Source: DASVTR01 sp036387475
Lineage (GTDB): Bacteria; Acidobacteriota; Blastocatellia; Pyrinomonadales; Pyrinomonadaceae
Assembly (NCBI GenBank): GCA_036387475.1
Contig: DASVTR010000024.1
Coordinates: 1 to 64,000, forward strand
Length of the DNA: 64,000 bases
Direction of reading: 5' to 3'
Positions within the stretch are counted from its first letter, which is position 1. Every line of letters begins with the position of its first letter. Of the stretch, positions 44,946 to 53,341 are shown piece by piece. Made by a program: the position numbers and the translations under genes. The notes under the pieces are model-generated. The model ran no database searches. It was not told the DNA's origin and was given only the letters and a program-made list of their open reading frames with translations.

Positions 44946-47543
44946 TCAACGATTCTTGCCTGAGCCATTGACACGCATCTCGTTGACGAGCGTGCGTTGA
45001 CCGCTTGCATCAGCCTCCACACGCGTTCGATTTCCCGGCGGAGGCTGAAGCCTCCAGGCGTTGGTTTCAGCGCGCGGCAGAGGCTGCTGGCGTATCGTGG
45101 ACGCGTCACGCGTCAGAGTGCGCGCGGAGTCCGGCGGAATGACAACGCGCTCCATCGGAGGATAAATCTCGGAGGCGCTCGCTTCCGTGTAGAAATCGTC
45201 AAACTCGCCGTGCGCGTAGCATTCAATGGTCGGAGCGAGGCTACCCGTGATAGCAATACGCTCGCGCTGCGGGCAGGTCGGGCCTGCTAGCAATCCTGTT
45301 TCCGGGTCAACCTCGACGAGCGTGACGCCCGCCGGGCGCTCGAATCTTTCGCCGCCGAGTTCCGGTCTAAGCTCGACTGCGCCCTTGACGAACTCCGTCC
45401 AGGCGGGCAGCGCTGCATCCGCGCCCGTGAGTCCCAACTGCTTGTTATCGTCAAAGCCTATCCAGACGGCGCAAACCAGATTCGGCGTATAGCCGACAAA
45501 CCAACCGTCGCGCGAAGTGCCCGTCTTGCCCGCTATCACTGTTTGAGGGACAGCGCCGCGCGCCGCGCGAGCCGTGCCGTGGTCTATCACGTCTGCCAGC
45601 ATGTCCGTTATCAGGTAAGCGGTCGTCGGCTTGATAACCTGCTGCGGCGGTCTTGTTCCGCCGATGATTTCTGCGCCAGTCGCATCCGTCGCGCGCGCGA
45701 TAACGCGTGGCTCGACGCGCTGACCGTTGTTAGCAAAAGCAGTGTAGGCGGCTGCGATGTCGAGCGGCGTCGCTTCGGTTGTGCCGAGCGCCAGCGCAGG
45801 AAAGGCTTGCGGCTTCGGCAGACCCATTTTTTCGGCGACGCTTGCGACGCGCGGCAGACCCACACGCATCGCTACATCTACGGTCACGACGTTGAGCGAT
45901 TTGACCAATCCGGTGCGCATCATTACGTCGTGCATCGAATACGCGCCGCCGTAGTTGGCCGGATGATACGTCGCGCGCCGGTCGTAGATAAACTCGCGCG
46001 GCGCATCCTCATACATCGAGACGGGCGAGATACCGCTTTCGAGCGCCGCCGCATAGACAATTGGCTTAAAGACTGAACCGGGCTGGCGCAGCGCGTCCGT
46101 CGCGCGATTCAACTGCGACTCTGCATAGTTGCGCCCTCCGACCATTGCCAGAACGTCGCCCGTCTTCGGGTCGAGCGCAACGAGCGCAACCTGCGGCGTC
46201 CCCTTGCGCCCCTTGTAAATCTTATCGAGCCGCTCTAGCTGGTGGCGGACGGCATCTTCTGCGAGTTGTTGTAAATCAAGATTAATCGTCGTGTAGACAC
46301 GCAAGCCGCGCTCATCCGCGAGTCCTGCGCGGTTGAGTTGCGCTTCGCTGACGCGATTAACGTAGTCAATGAAATAAGGTGCGAGCGAATCGTCGCGCGC
46401 CGGAGCAGGAGCAACATGAAGCGGCTCCTGCGCGGCAGCCACCGCCTCTTCGATCGTAATCGCGCCGTCGCGCAGCATCGCGTCGAGCACTACCTGTCGG
46501 CGCGCCTTTGCTTCTTCGGGATGACGGTCGGGCGCGTAGCGGCTGGGGCTTTGAATCATGCCCGCAATCGTCGCGGCTTCGGCGAGTCTCAAGTCTTTTA
46601 AGTCTTTACCGAAGAAGATGCGCGCGGCCTGTTCGACGCCGCGCACGCCGACTGCCCCGCGTTGGCCCAGGTAAATCTCATTGCAGTAGAGGGCGAAGAT
46701 GTCTTCCTTCGAGAGCCGCCGTTCGAGCGAGAGGCTAATCATCGCTTCGGCGTACTTGCGCTGATAGGTGCGCTCCGGCGAGAGATACGTATTCTTGACG
46801 AGTTGCTGCGTGATGGTCGAGCCGCCCTGCCCTGCTTCGTTGTCGCCCACGTTGCGCAGGAAGGCGCGGGCGATACCGAAGAAATCAACGCCCCTATGCT
46901 CGAAGAAGCGATGATCTTCAATTGACAGAATCGCGTGGGCCAGGACGGGCGGAATGTCGCTGTAAGAGAGAGCGGCACGCTTGCCCGCCTTCATCGAAGC
47001 ATCTGCGGTTAAGAGTTCCGGCTCAAGCCTGTAGGACGAGAGCGAGAGGGCGTCGCCCGTCAATTCAGCAATGCGTTTATTTTTATCAAAGCTAACCGTG
47101 ACGATTGAAGGGCCGCTCTGTCCGCTCATGCGACGCGGGCGAATCTCAACGCTGTTCGCCTGCGCTGTAAAGCTGCCGCTCCAGACATCGCTGGCATTCT
47201 TCTCGATGTAACCGGCGCGGCGTAGCAGCGCGACCAAACCATCGCGCGAAAGCGATTGGCCCACACGCAACTCGCGCGGCGCGGCATAGATTCCGGCGCG
47301 GCTCGTCAGATAACCGCTCGCCAGTCGTTCGTCAATTAGTTTTGAATATGAATTATAGGAATGAATCAGAAAACCGATAGCACTCAATGTTAGAACGCCG
47401 AGCGCTGCCAGAATAAAGCGAAAGATTATTTTGCGCCTTCGTGAAGTCTCAACCAACGCGACTTGCCTGCTGCTGGCCCGTCCCGCTCGTTTGAGCTTCG
47501 GGAACGGTCGTCGTTCGTGTACGGATGTGACTTCGATAGCCAT
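44946..47543 (-). CDS. mrcB: Bifunctional penicillin-binding protein, class A (PBP1b-like)
   Basis: 865 residues. A short cytoplasmic part and a membrane helix (about 41-61) lead to a UB2H-like domain (about 75-140), as in PBP1b. The glycosyltransferase motifs are EDHRFFEHRGVD with catalytic Glu209, and GGSTITQQLVKN. The transpeptidase motifs are RQPGSVFKP (Ser and Lys), SLN and KTGTSRDGW. It polymerises and cross-links peptidoglycan in the periplasm. No regulator is adjacent. Symbol by domain architecture. Confidence 0.94.
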   Translation of the reverse strand: MAIEVTSVHERRPFPKLKRAGRASSRQVALVETSRRRKIIFRFILAALGVLTLSAIGFLIHSYNSYSKLIDERLASGYLTSRAGIYAAPRELRVGQSLSRDGLVALLRRAGYIEKNASDVWSGSFTAQANSVEIRPRRMSGQSGPSIVTVSFDKNKRIAELTGDALSLSSYRLEPELLTADASMKAGKRAALSYSDIPPVLAHAILSIEDHRFFEHRGVDFFGIARAFLRNVGDNEAGQGGSTITQQLVKNTYLSPERTYQRKYAEAMISLSLERRLSKEDIFALYCNEIYLGQRGAVGVRGVEQAARIFFGKDLKDLRLAEAATIAGMIQSPSRYAPDRHPEEAKARRQVVLDAMLRDGAITIEEAVAAAQEPLHVAPAPARDDSLAPYFIDYVNRVSEAQLNRAGLADERGLRVYTTINLDLQQLAEDAVRHQLERLDKIYKGRKGTPQVALVALDPKTGDVLAMVGGRNYAESQLNRATDALRQPGSVFKPIVYAAALESGISPVSMYEDAPREFIYDRRATYHPANYGGAYSMHDVMMRTGLVKSLNVVTVDVAMRVGLPRVASVAEKMGLPKPQAFPALALGTTEATPLDIAAAYTAFANNGQRVEPRVIARATDATGAEIIGGTRPPQQVIKPTTAYLITDMLADVIDHGTARAARGAVPQTVIAGKTGTSRDGWFVGYTPNLVCAVWIGFDDNKQLGLTGADAALPAWTEFVKGAVELRPELGGERFERPAGVTLVEVDPETGLLAGPTCPQRERIAITGSLAPTIECYAHGEFDDFYTEASASEIYPPMERVVIPPDSARTLTRDASTIRQQPLPRAETNAWRLQPPPGNRTRVEADASGQRTLVNEMRVNGSGKNR

Positions 47544-47564
47544 GTTTTGAAGAAGGCAAAAAAT

Positions 47565-47606
47565 AAAAGGTAAAAGCCCGGCTGTGACACTTCGACTTTT
47601 ACCCTT
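47565..47606. repeat. Degenerate ggtaaaa-type inverted repeat upstream of PBP gene
   Basis: aaaaggtaaaag at 47565-47576 is complementary, with one mismatch, to cttttaccctt at 47596-47606. The unit resembles the ggtaaaa repeats inside the SurA-like gene near 49700. Confidence 0.5.
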
Positions 47607-47677
47607 CGGTTGCTACTCACGCTCTAAACTTGTCGTGCCTCTTATAAACGGCTAATTGGCCCAAAATTCTTTTCTGC

Positions 47678-47848
47678 TCACCTCACGCCGGAAGCCAGCA
47701 AAGTCTGACTTTGTACAGAAGCTGTGCCGCTCTCGGCGGTCGCGTCAGCCGAAACCCACTGCGAGACGGCGGCGCTCGAAACGGCCAGAGTAATCAAGAT
47801 CATAATAATTGCAAAAAATTGTGCGATGGCGTTGCCGATTTCCCTCAT
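47678..47848 (-). CDS. Small single-span membrane protein, unknown
   Basis: 56 residues from the ATG at 47848, with GGAGGG about 8 bases ahead, a strong ribosome site that argues for a real gene. MREIGNAIAQFFAIIMILITL leads with one hydrophobic helix, then a small polar tail (SQWVSADATAESGTASVQSQ). I do not recognise it. It lies alone between the PBP and patatin genes. Confidence 0.5.
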   Translation of the reverse strand: MREIGNAIAQFFAIIMILITLAVSSAAVSQWVSADATAESGTASVQSQTLLASGVR

Positions 47849-48098
47849 CCCTCTTGCCCTCCGTGAATGCTTTGTCTTCCTTGCTGTAAATTGGTTTAGC
47901 AATGTTTATGCCAGCGAGGCTTCGGCGTATGCAAAGTAATTGGTAAGCGGGGGCAAAGTCAGAATGAACAGGTGTTTAGAGCAGAACTGAGGCTATCCGA
48001 AAATCGGTCACGAAGGGACGGAAGAGGTACTGCTGTCTGCTTTCGATGCAGGGCTTTGGGTTTTAGCGATTAAATTAGCGTCCTGAAAAGCTACGATA

Positions 48099-48992
48099 TT
48101 AGCGCAGGGGTGACATTCGCCGCTTGTCGTCGGGTGTTTGCTTCTGGCGGCGGCGCAGTTGATACCATTTATACTTGGATTCAGGCAGTGGCTCGACAAG
48201 GTGTTTGATTCTTTCGATGGTGGCGCGTGCGGCCTCTTCGCCAGCGGCTATGAATTCGTCTGCACGCGTCACTTCGTCCCAGCGCAGGTGGCCTACTCTC
48301 GGCCTGATAACAACGTCTGCATCCTGTAGCTGGTGCATGGCGGCGGTGCGCTGGATGACGAGCATCGCCTGTAGGATAACGCCGAGCACGGAATGCGGTG
48401 GGCCAATAAACTTCGCTCCCTCTGTATTCACGTCTACGGCGATGACGATGTCTGCGCCGATTGAGCGTGCGGCGGCGGTCGGGATGTTGGCGACCAGCCC
48501 ACCGTCAACGAGGTGTCGGCCCTTCTCGTCAACGACGGGGACGTACCAGCCGGGCAGAGCGCAACTGGCGCGAACAGCAAAGGCCACATCGCCCTCGCCG
48601 CTCATTACGACCGCCGAGCCGTTATGCAAATCCGTGGCGACAATGGCGAGCGGCATCTTCAAATCTTCAAAGCGCGTGATGGGTAGGCGCGAACGCGCGA
48701 ACTCTTCCATACGCGAGTTTGACTGAATGCCAAGGCGAGAGAGCGTCATGCGGCCCACGTCGCGCCAGCGCAAAGAGCGCGCGAGCTTTTCTATTTCCGC
48801 GACCGACAGCCCGGCGGCCAATGCGGCTGCGACGAGCGAACCGGCTGAAGTGCCTGCGACCATATCAACGGGGATGCGATGTTCTTCGAGCACGCGCAGG
48901 ACGCCGACGTGCGCGATGCCACGCGCCGCGCCGCCAGATAGCGCCAGTCCGACACGCGGCCTCTCGTTTTTCGCTGTGTCTTCGCGCGACAT
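48099..48992 (-). CDS. Patatin-like phospholipase (RssA/NTE type)
   Basis: 297 residues, no signal peptide. The oxyanion loop GLALSGGAARGIAHVGVL, the nucleophile elbow GTSAGS and the dyad aspartate in VDGGLVANIPTAAARSIGAD are all present, as in bacterial RssA-type proteins. It is expected to hydrolyse lipids at the cytoplasmic face. It follows the SurA-like gene on the same strand across a heptad-repeat spacer. Confidence 0.9.
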   Translation of the reverse strand: MSREDTAKNERPRVGLALSGGAARGIAHVGVLRVLEEHRIPVDMVAGTSAGSLVAAALAAGLSVAEIEKLARSLRWRDVGRMTLSRLGIQSNSRMEEFARSRLPITRFEDLKMPLAIVATDLHNGSAVVMSGEGDVAFAVRASCALPGWYVPVVDEKGRHLVDGGLVANIPTAAARSIGADIVIAVDVNTEGAKFIGPPHSVLGVILQAMLVIQRTAAMHQLQDADVVIRPRVGHLRWDEVTRADEFIAAGEEAARATIERIKHLVEPLPESKYKWYQLRRRQKQTPDDKRRMSPLR

Positions 48993-48996
48993 AAAA

Positions 48997-49075
48997 TCAG
49001 AGGTTAGAGGTCAGAGGTCAGAGATTAGTTAAAAGGCAACGACTGACCTCTAATCTCTGGTCTTCTGACCTCTTC
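48997..49075. repeat. Heptad-repeat inverted repeat (tcagagg units)
   Basis: Units tcagagg, ttagagg, tcagagg, tcagaga from 48997. 49004-49014 pairs exactly with 49043-49053, and 49020-49026 with 49052-49058 in another register. It fills the spacer between the SurA-like and patatin genes. Confidence 0.88.
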
Positions 49076-49078
49076 ATG

Positions 49079-49795
49079 CTAGTTGAATCCCGGCGCAAGA
49101 TAGATGATCTCGGAGCGGTCTCGCGCCTCGTCGAGAAAGGCATCTGTGTCGGATTCAATCTTGCTCTCGGTGAGAATGCTTTCAATCTGGTCACGCACTT
49201 TGTCGAGCGCGGGGACGATGACACCGGGCGTCTGGCGGCGCAGCCGCGGCACGTAGATGTCCGTGTAGTAGGCCTCGATTTCCTGCGAGGTGATGACTGT
49301 GAAGGAGCGAAAGCGAAAGTCTAGATACTTTTGAATGGCGACGCGCTGCCTGACAATCTCGCGTAATTGCTCGGCGCTGAGGCCGACGCGCGTGACGCGC
49401 TGCTGAAACTCAGTCTGCGACGGAAATTGATTGATGAGCGTCGCCAACTCTTTTTTGACTTCTTCGTCGGTCGGCGTAATGGTCGGCAGCTTTTCCGCTT
49501 CCTGCAAGATAAGTCGCTGGCTGATGATGAGTTGCAACACGGCGTTCAAATTCTCCTGGCTCGGATTCGATAGCGGCGAGTCGGGTTGCAGGGCCAACTG
49601 CCACAAAAGGTCGGAGTAGGTGATTAAATCCGGGCTGATGCCGTTGTTGACCGTCGCCACCATCCTGTCAACAATCTCTTGCGCAAAGCATCGAGGCGAA
49701 GGGGTAAAAGGTGAAGAGGGTAAAAGGAAGCAGAGGACAAGAAGCAAACTCCTTGCGAAAAATGTGGCTCGTTGATGTACTCTCGTCAGTTGCAT
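49079..49795 (-). CDS. SurA-N-like periplasmic chaperone without PPIase domain
   Basis: 238 residues, starting 51 bases after bamA. The signal region is long and its latter part (LPSSPFTPSPRCFAQ) is encoded by a ggtaaaa-type heptad repeat. The mature part is SurA-N-like: IVDRMVATVNNGISPDLITYSDLLWQLALQ, LQLIISQRLILQEAEKLPTITPTDEEV and LSAEQLREIVRQRVAIQKYLDFRF. The position directly after bamA supports a role in delivering outer-membrane proteins. Confidence 0.85.
   Translation of the reverse strand: MQLTRVHQRATFFARSLLLVLCFLLPSSPFTPSPRCFAQEIVDRMVATVNNGISPDLITYSDLLWQLALQPDSPLSNPSQENLNAVLQLIISQRLILQEAEKLPTITPTDEEVKKELATLINQFPSQTEFQQRVTRVGLSAEQLREIVRQRVAIQKYLDFRFRSFTVITSQEIEAYYTDIYVPRLRRQTPGVIVPALDKVRDQIESILTESKIESDTDAFLDEARDRSEIIYLAPGFN
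49695..49730. repeat. Heptad-like repeat inside a signal-peptide coding region
   Basis: gcgaagg, ggtaaaa, ggtgaag, agggtaa, aaggaag in succession, in the + orientation. It lies inside the SurA-like reading frame and encodes the end of the signal peptide. No complementary arm was found. Confidence 0.6.
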
Positions 49796-49846
49796 CGCCT
49801 GTTAGTCTCTTTCCCCTCTTCCCCTCTGACCTATTTAACCCCCGTT

Positions 49847-52800
49847 TTAGAACGTTTGCGTAAAGCGGAAGTGAAGCTGGGTGCGCTTTAAGCGAAAGAT
49901 ACCGGGCGGAAACTCGTTGCCCTGTGCATCCCGGCCCTGCGGAATAATAAACTCCGGCGGGTTGAGCAGGAAGCCGTAGTCGACAGCCAGCGCGCCGCCA
50001 ATCGGCGTTTTGATGCGTAGGCCAAGGCCCACCGTGTGCGTCCACTTTGAGCGCAGGTTTTGTCTGAGCACAGGGTCTTCGCCGGGCAGTGGCGGTTCTT
50101 CGCGGCCAAAGATGTCGCCAACGCGACGAAAGACGTTGCCGCCATCGTAAAATGGAACAATCTGAAAAGCCTTCGAGAGCGGCGTGCGTGCTTCGAGGTT
50201 GACGACCGCCAAGGCGTTTCCGCCGATGGGCACGGTGAAGGCGTCGAGCGCGACGAGTTCGCCCTGATTGTTGCGGAAGAAGCCGCCGGGTATTACTTCG
50301 CGCGGGCCTGCTTCTTCGTAACCGAATCCGCGCAAGCTGGTTGAGCCGCCGGAGAAGAACCGCTCGCTGATTGGCAATCTTAAGTCAGGCTCATTGATGA
50401 TGCCGTCGCCGTCGCGGTCGCGCGGGTTAAAGAGATTGGCGAGGCCGAGCGTTATGTTTCCGGCCAGCACGGTGCGACGAAAACCTTCGAGCCGATAATA
50501 AGCTCGATAGTTCGCCTGCAATTTGCTGAAAGACAGATTGCCGCCGAGTTGACGCAGCGCCAGCCCGTAGTCGAGCGTCAGGAATTGCCCGCGCGTTGCG
50601 TCAAACTGGCTGTCGCGCGTATCGCGCACAAAGGCCGCGCCGAAGCGCGAGAGGCGGATGGCGCGGTCGGGCCGGAGCAGGCGCGCGATTAAGAGGCTGT
50701 TGATGTTAAAGAGGCGAACGTCTTCGTAAGAGTAGCGCAGAAAGAGTGTGCTGCGTTTGACCTGCTGCCCGCGTGGGCCAAGCGACATCTCAAAATCGCG
50801 TTGCGTTTCGATGTTGAAAGTGAAGCGATTAATGGTCGGCTCATTTGTCCGCTGGCCGAATTCGTCAATCGGCTTTCCTTCTTCATCGAGGCGTTGCACG
50901 ATACCGAAGTTGCCGCGATCAATGGTCGAGCGGAAAAAGCGCGTAATCGTGCTGTCGCGCTGGTACTGCAAGGAGATGGCGAGCGGCGCGAAGCGCTTTT
51001 CACCGTACTGGCGAAAGCGCGGGTCGAAGTATTCCAGACGAAGTATTTGCTGGCGCGCGCTGGCGCGCAGGCGTATCGCGCCCTGCCGCAGATCGCCGAA
51101 GAGGTTGATGTTGCGCAGGTTGATGAAACCGAGCGGGCCATTGTCGGTCGAATAGCCGCCGCCGTAGGTCAGATCGCGCGGGCGATATTCCTCGACATCA
51201 ATAATGACATCGCGTTTCTTAAAGCCGGAAGCGGTAACGCCAGCGTTCTCCGTGCGGATGACGACCGTCCGAAACGCTTCGGTCGCATAGAGAATGCGCT
51301 CGCTTTCCGTCAGCTTATCGGCCCTCAAGACTTCGCCGGGCCTGAGCGGAATCGCTTCAATGATGGCCTGCTTTTTCGTCAGCACATTGCCCTTGACGAG
51401 AATCTGGTTGATGAAGACCTTGTCGCCCTCGTTCCTGATGGTGTAGACGATGCGGACGTGTTCCTCCCGCTCGTTGTTCGGCAGAGTCGAGGCTGGCAGT
51501 TCAACGATGGAGAAATCAAGTTGGGCGTCGATGTAGCCGTTGCGCGCGTAGAGATTGAGGATGGCGTCTCCGTCGGCGCGTGCCTGCGAGCGCGAGAAGG
51601 CCGCGCCGATGACAGTTGGAAAACAGGCGGCGGTGTTTTCGTCTTCTCTCAGTCCGGAGCAGCGGAGGCGTCCGGCCTCTTCGATCTCTTTGCGCAGGCG
51701 CGCGTCTGTGTAGATTTTGTTGCCGCGAATCTCTATGCCGTCAACGCGCGTCAACGGCCCCTTGTTGACGACGAAAGTGATAATCAGATTCTCGCCGTCA
51801 ATGGAAACGCCCTGCCGGACGGTGACTTTTGCCTGGCGATAGCCCAGGTCGCGCATTCGCGCACGAATTGTCCGCACGTCCTGCTCTAAAAGTTCGCGGC
51901 TCGTATAGCCGCGACCGTAGCCCAGGAGCGGAATAAAGCCGAGTGCATTGGCTTTCCGCGTGCGCAAATCATCTTCGACATCGGCGACGGTCAACTGCCC
52001 GTCTGTTCCCTCCATGCGAATGTCTGTGAGCTTGAAGCGGCGACCGCGCTCGACGTTGTAGGTAATGATGACGGTGTGCCCTGTGAGTTCTTCCGGGTTG
52101 AGGGCCTGACAGGCTTCGGGCGTGCCGTTCGTCCCCATAGATGCGACGGGAGGTGTGACGGTGCAGGAGGCTAAGACTTCGGCGAAGAAGTAGCCTTCCT
52201 GCTGCTGCTTGTTGCGCAGGCGGCGTTCGCCCTCGACGATGGCCGACGGGTCTATGTTGCCTTCACGCTTAATCGGTAATAGCTCGCGCGCCTGCTTCTG
52301 CTTCAGCTTATCGCCCATGACCAACACTTCGACGCGCGGGCCGATGCCGCCCGTCAAGTTTATTGAAATCGAAGCGCCCGAAGGGTCAAGCTCAACGCGC
52401 GGGTCATTCAACTGCGGCGCGAGATAGCCCAGATCAATGATGGCCTGCCGAATGCGATTAACGTCGTCGCCGAGCGCTTCGCGCGTAAACCGCTCGCCCG
52501 GTCGCAGTTTCAAAGAAGGCAGCAAAGGCGTCGGGTCAAAGCCCTGAATCTGAATGTTGAAGGATTGGACGCGCGCCTGCTCACCCGGCGTGATGCGGTA
52601 AGTGATGGTTTGGCGCGTGCCGCTCGCGTCGCGCGGGTCTGGTTGCTGTGAAAACTCCACATCAGCGCGAAAAAAGCCACGGTCGCGCAGGTAAGCCTGA
52701 ATCAAATCGGCGTTGCTGCTGAGAGCTTGTTTGGAGACGCGTGCTCCCGGCTCCAACATATTGAGGCGGGCGCGTAGCTCGTCTTCCGAGAGCGGCGCGC

Positions 52801-53218
52801 CCGGAGGTATGACGAGATCGAATTTAACTTCCCCAACGCGTACCTGACGCTGAACAATAAAACGCACACGGATAGGACTCGACGTCCGGTTCGCGGGGAC
52901 GGCTCCGCCGACTTCACGCACCTCCACGCGCGCCGAAGAAACGAGGCCGGAATCAAAGAGAGCCTGCAAGGATTCACGCACGCGCACAGCAGAGTATTCC
53001 GTGTTGGCCGAGACGCGCAGCAGCGTCAACAACTCTGCTTCGGCGGTCTGATCCGGCGGCGTGCCTTCCAGTTCTATCTCGACCGCTGCGATTAAACGGC
53101 CTTCGTAGTCGCCGACGTCCGGCGCGGCGGCGGCCATAGCACACACGACAGCCCCCGGCGCGAAGACCAGAATGGAGAAGACCACTATAGCCGTGTAAAA
53201 GAAGCGACGAAAAAGCAA
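49847..53218 (-). CDS. bamA: Outer-membrane assembly factor BamA (Omp85)
   Basis: 1123 residues from a TTG at 53218; no upstream ATG exists before an in-frame stop, and the TTG gives a proper signal peptide (YTAIVVFSILVFAPGAVVCA). Five or more POTRA repeats fill the first ~650 residues (for example VEIELEGTPPDQTAEAEL, RVDGIEIRGNKIYTDARL, INQILVKGNVLTKKQAI). The Omp85 barrel follows (LTYGGGYSTDNGPLGFINL, ERFFSGGSTSLRGFGYEEAGP, the VRGF-type lid motif) and ends in a terminal Phe. Longer than proteobacterial BamA (about 800). Downstream of tamB. Confidence 0.93.
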   Translation of the reverse strand: MLFRRFFYTAIVVFSILVFAPGAVVCAMAAAAPDVGDYEGRLIAAVEIELEGTPPDQTAEAELLTLLRVSANTEYSAVRVRESLQALFDSGLVSSARVEVREVGGAVPANRTSSPIRVRFIVQRQVRVGEVKFDLVIPPGAPLSEDELRARLNMLEPGARVSKQALSSNADLIQAYLRDRGFFRADVEFSQQPDPRDASGTRQTITYRITPGEQARVQSFNIQIQGFDPTPLLPSLKLRPGERFTREALGDDVNRIRQAIIDLGYLAPQLNDPRVELDPSGASISINLTGGIGPRVEVLVMGDKLKQKQARELLPIKREGNIDPSAIVEGERRLRNKQQQEGYFFAEVLASCTVTPPVASMGTNGTPEACQALNPEELTGHTVIITYNVERGRRFKLTDIRMEGTDGQLTVADVEDDLRTRKANALGFIPLLGYGRGYTSRELLEQDVRTIRARMRDLGYRQAKVTVRQGVSIDGENLIITFVVNKGPLTRVDGIEIRGNKIYTDARLRKEIEEAGRLRCSGLREDENTAACFPTVIGAAFSRSQARADGDAILNLYARNGYIDAQLDFSIVELPASTLPNNEREEHVRIVYTIRNEGDKVFINQILVKGNVLTKKQAIIEAIPLRPGEVLRADKLTESERILYATEAFRTVVIRTENAGVTASGFKKRDVIIDVEEYRPRDLTYGGGYSTDNGPLGFINLRNINLFGDLRQGAIRLRASARQQILRLEYFDPRFRQYGEKRFAPLAISLQYQRDSTITRFFRSTIDRGNFGIVQRLDEEGKPIDEFGQRTNEPTINRFTFNIETQRDFEMSLGPRGQQVKRSTLFLRYSYEDVRLFNINSLLIARLLRPDRAIRLSRFGAAFVRDTRDSQFDATRGQFLTLDYGLALRQLGGNLSFSKLQANYRAYYRLEGFRRTVLAGNITLGLANLFNPRDRDGDGIINEPDLRLPISERFFSGGSTSLRGFGYEEAGPREVIPGGFFRNNQGELVALDAFTVPIGGNALAVVNLEARTPLSKAFQIVPFYDGGNVFRRVGDIFGREEPPLPGEDPVLRQNLRSKWTHTVGLGLRIKTPIGGALAVDYGFLLNPPEFIIPQGRDAQGNEFPPGIFRLKRTQLHFRFTQTF

Positions 53219-53233
53219 ACTTGAAACTGAAAG

Positions 53234-53339
53234 CAGAATTCAGAAGCCAGGAGTCAGGAGTCAGAATAAGCGGCTGCAACCGCTTTTTCTGATTTTCTTT
53301 TCTTCTGGATTCTGAATTCTGACTCCTGACTCCTGTAGT
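53234..53339. repeat. Heptad-repeat inverted repeat between tamB and bamA
   Basis: Units ggagtca and gaattca. 53248-53267 pairs exactly with 53316-53335 over 20 bases. Inside sits a small hairpin, aagcgg at 53268-53273 with ccgctt at 53280-53285, and a T-run. The repeat ends 15 bases upstream of the bamA start codon. Confidence 0.93.
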
Positions 53340-53341
53340 TA

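Noticed and set aside
50801..51889. 362-codon plus-strand frame inside bamA
   Set aside because: Antisense to an intact Omp85 gene, with no start signal or family.
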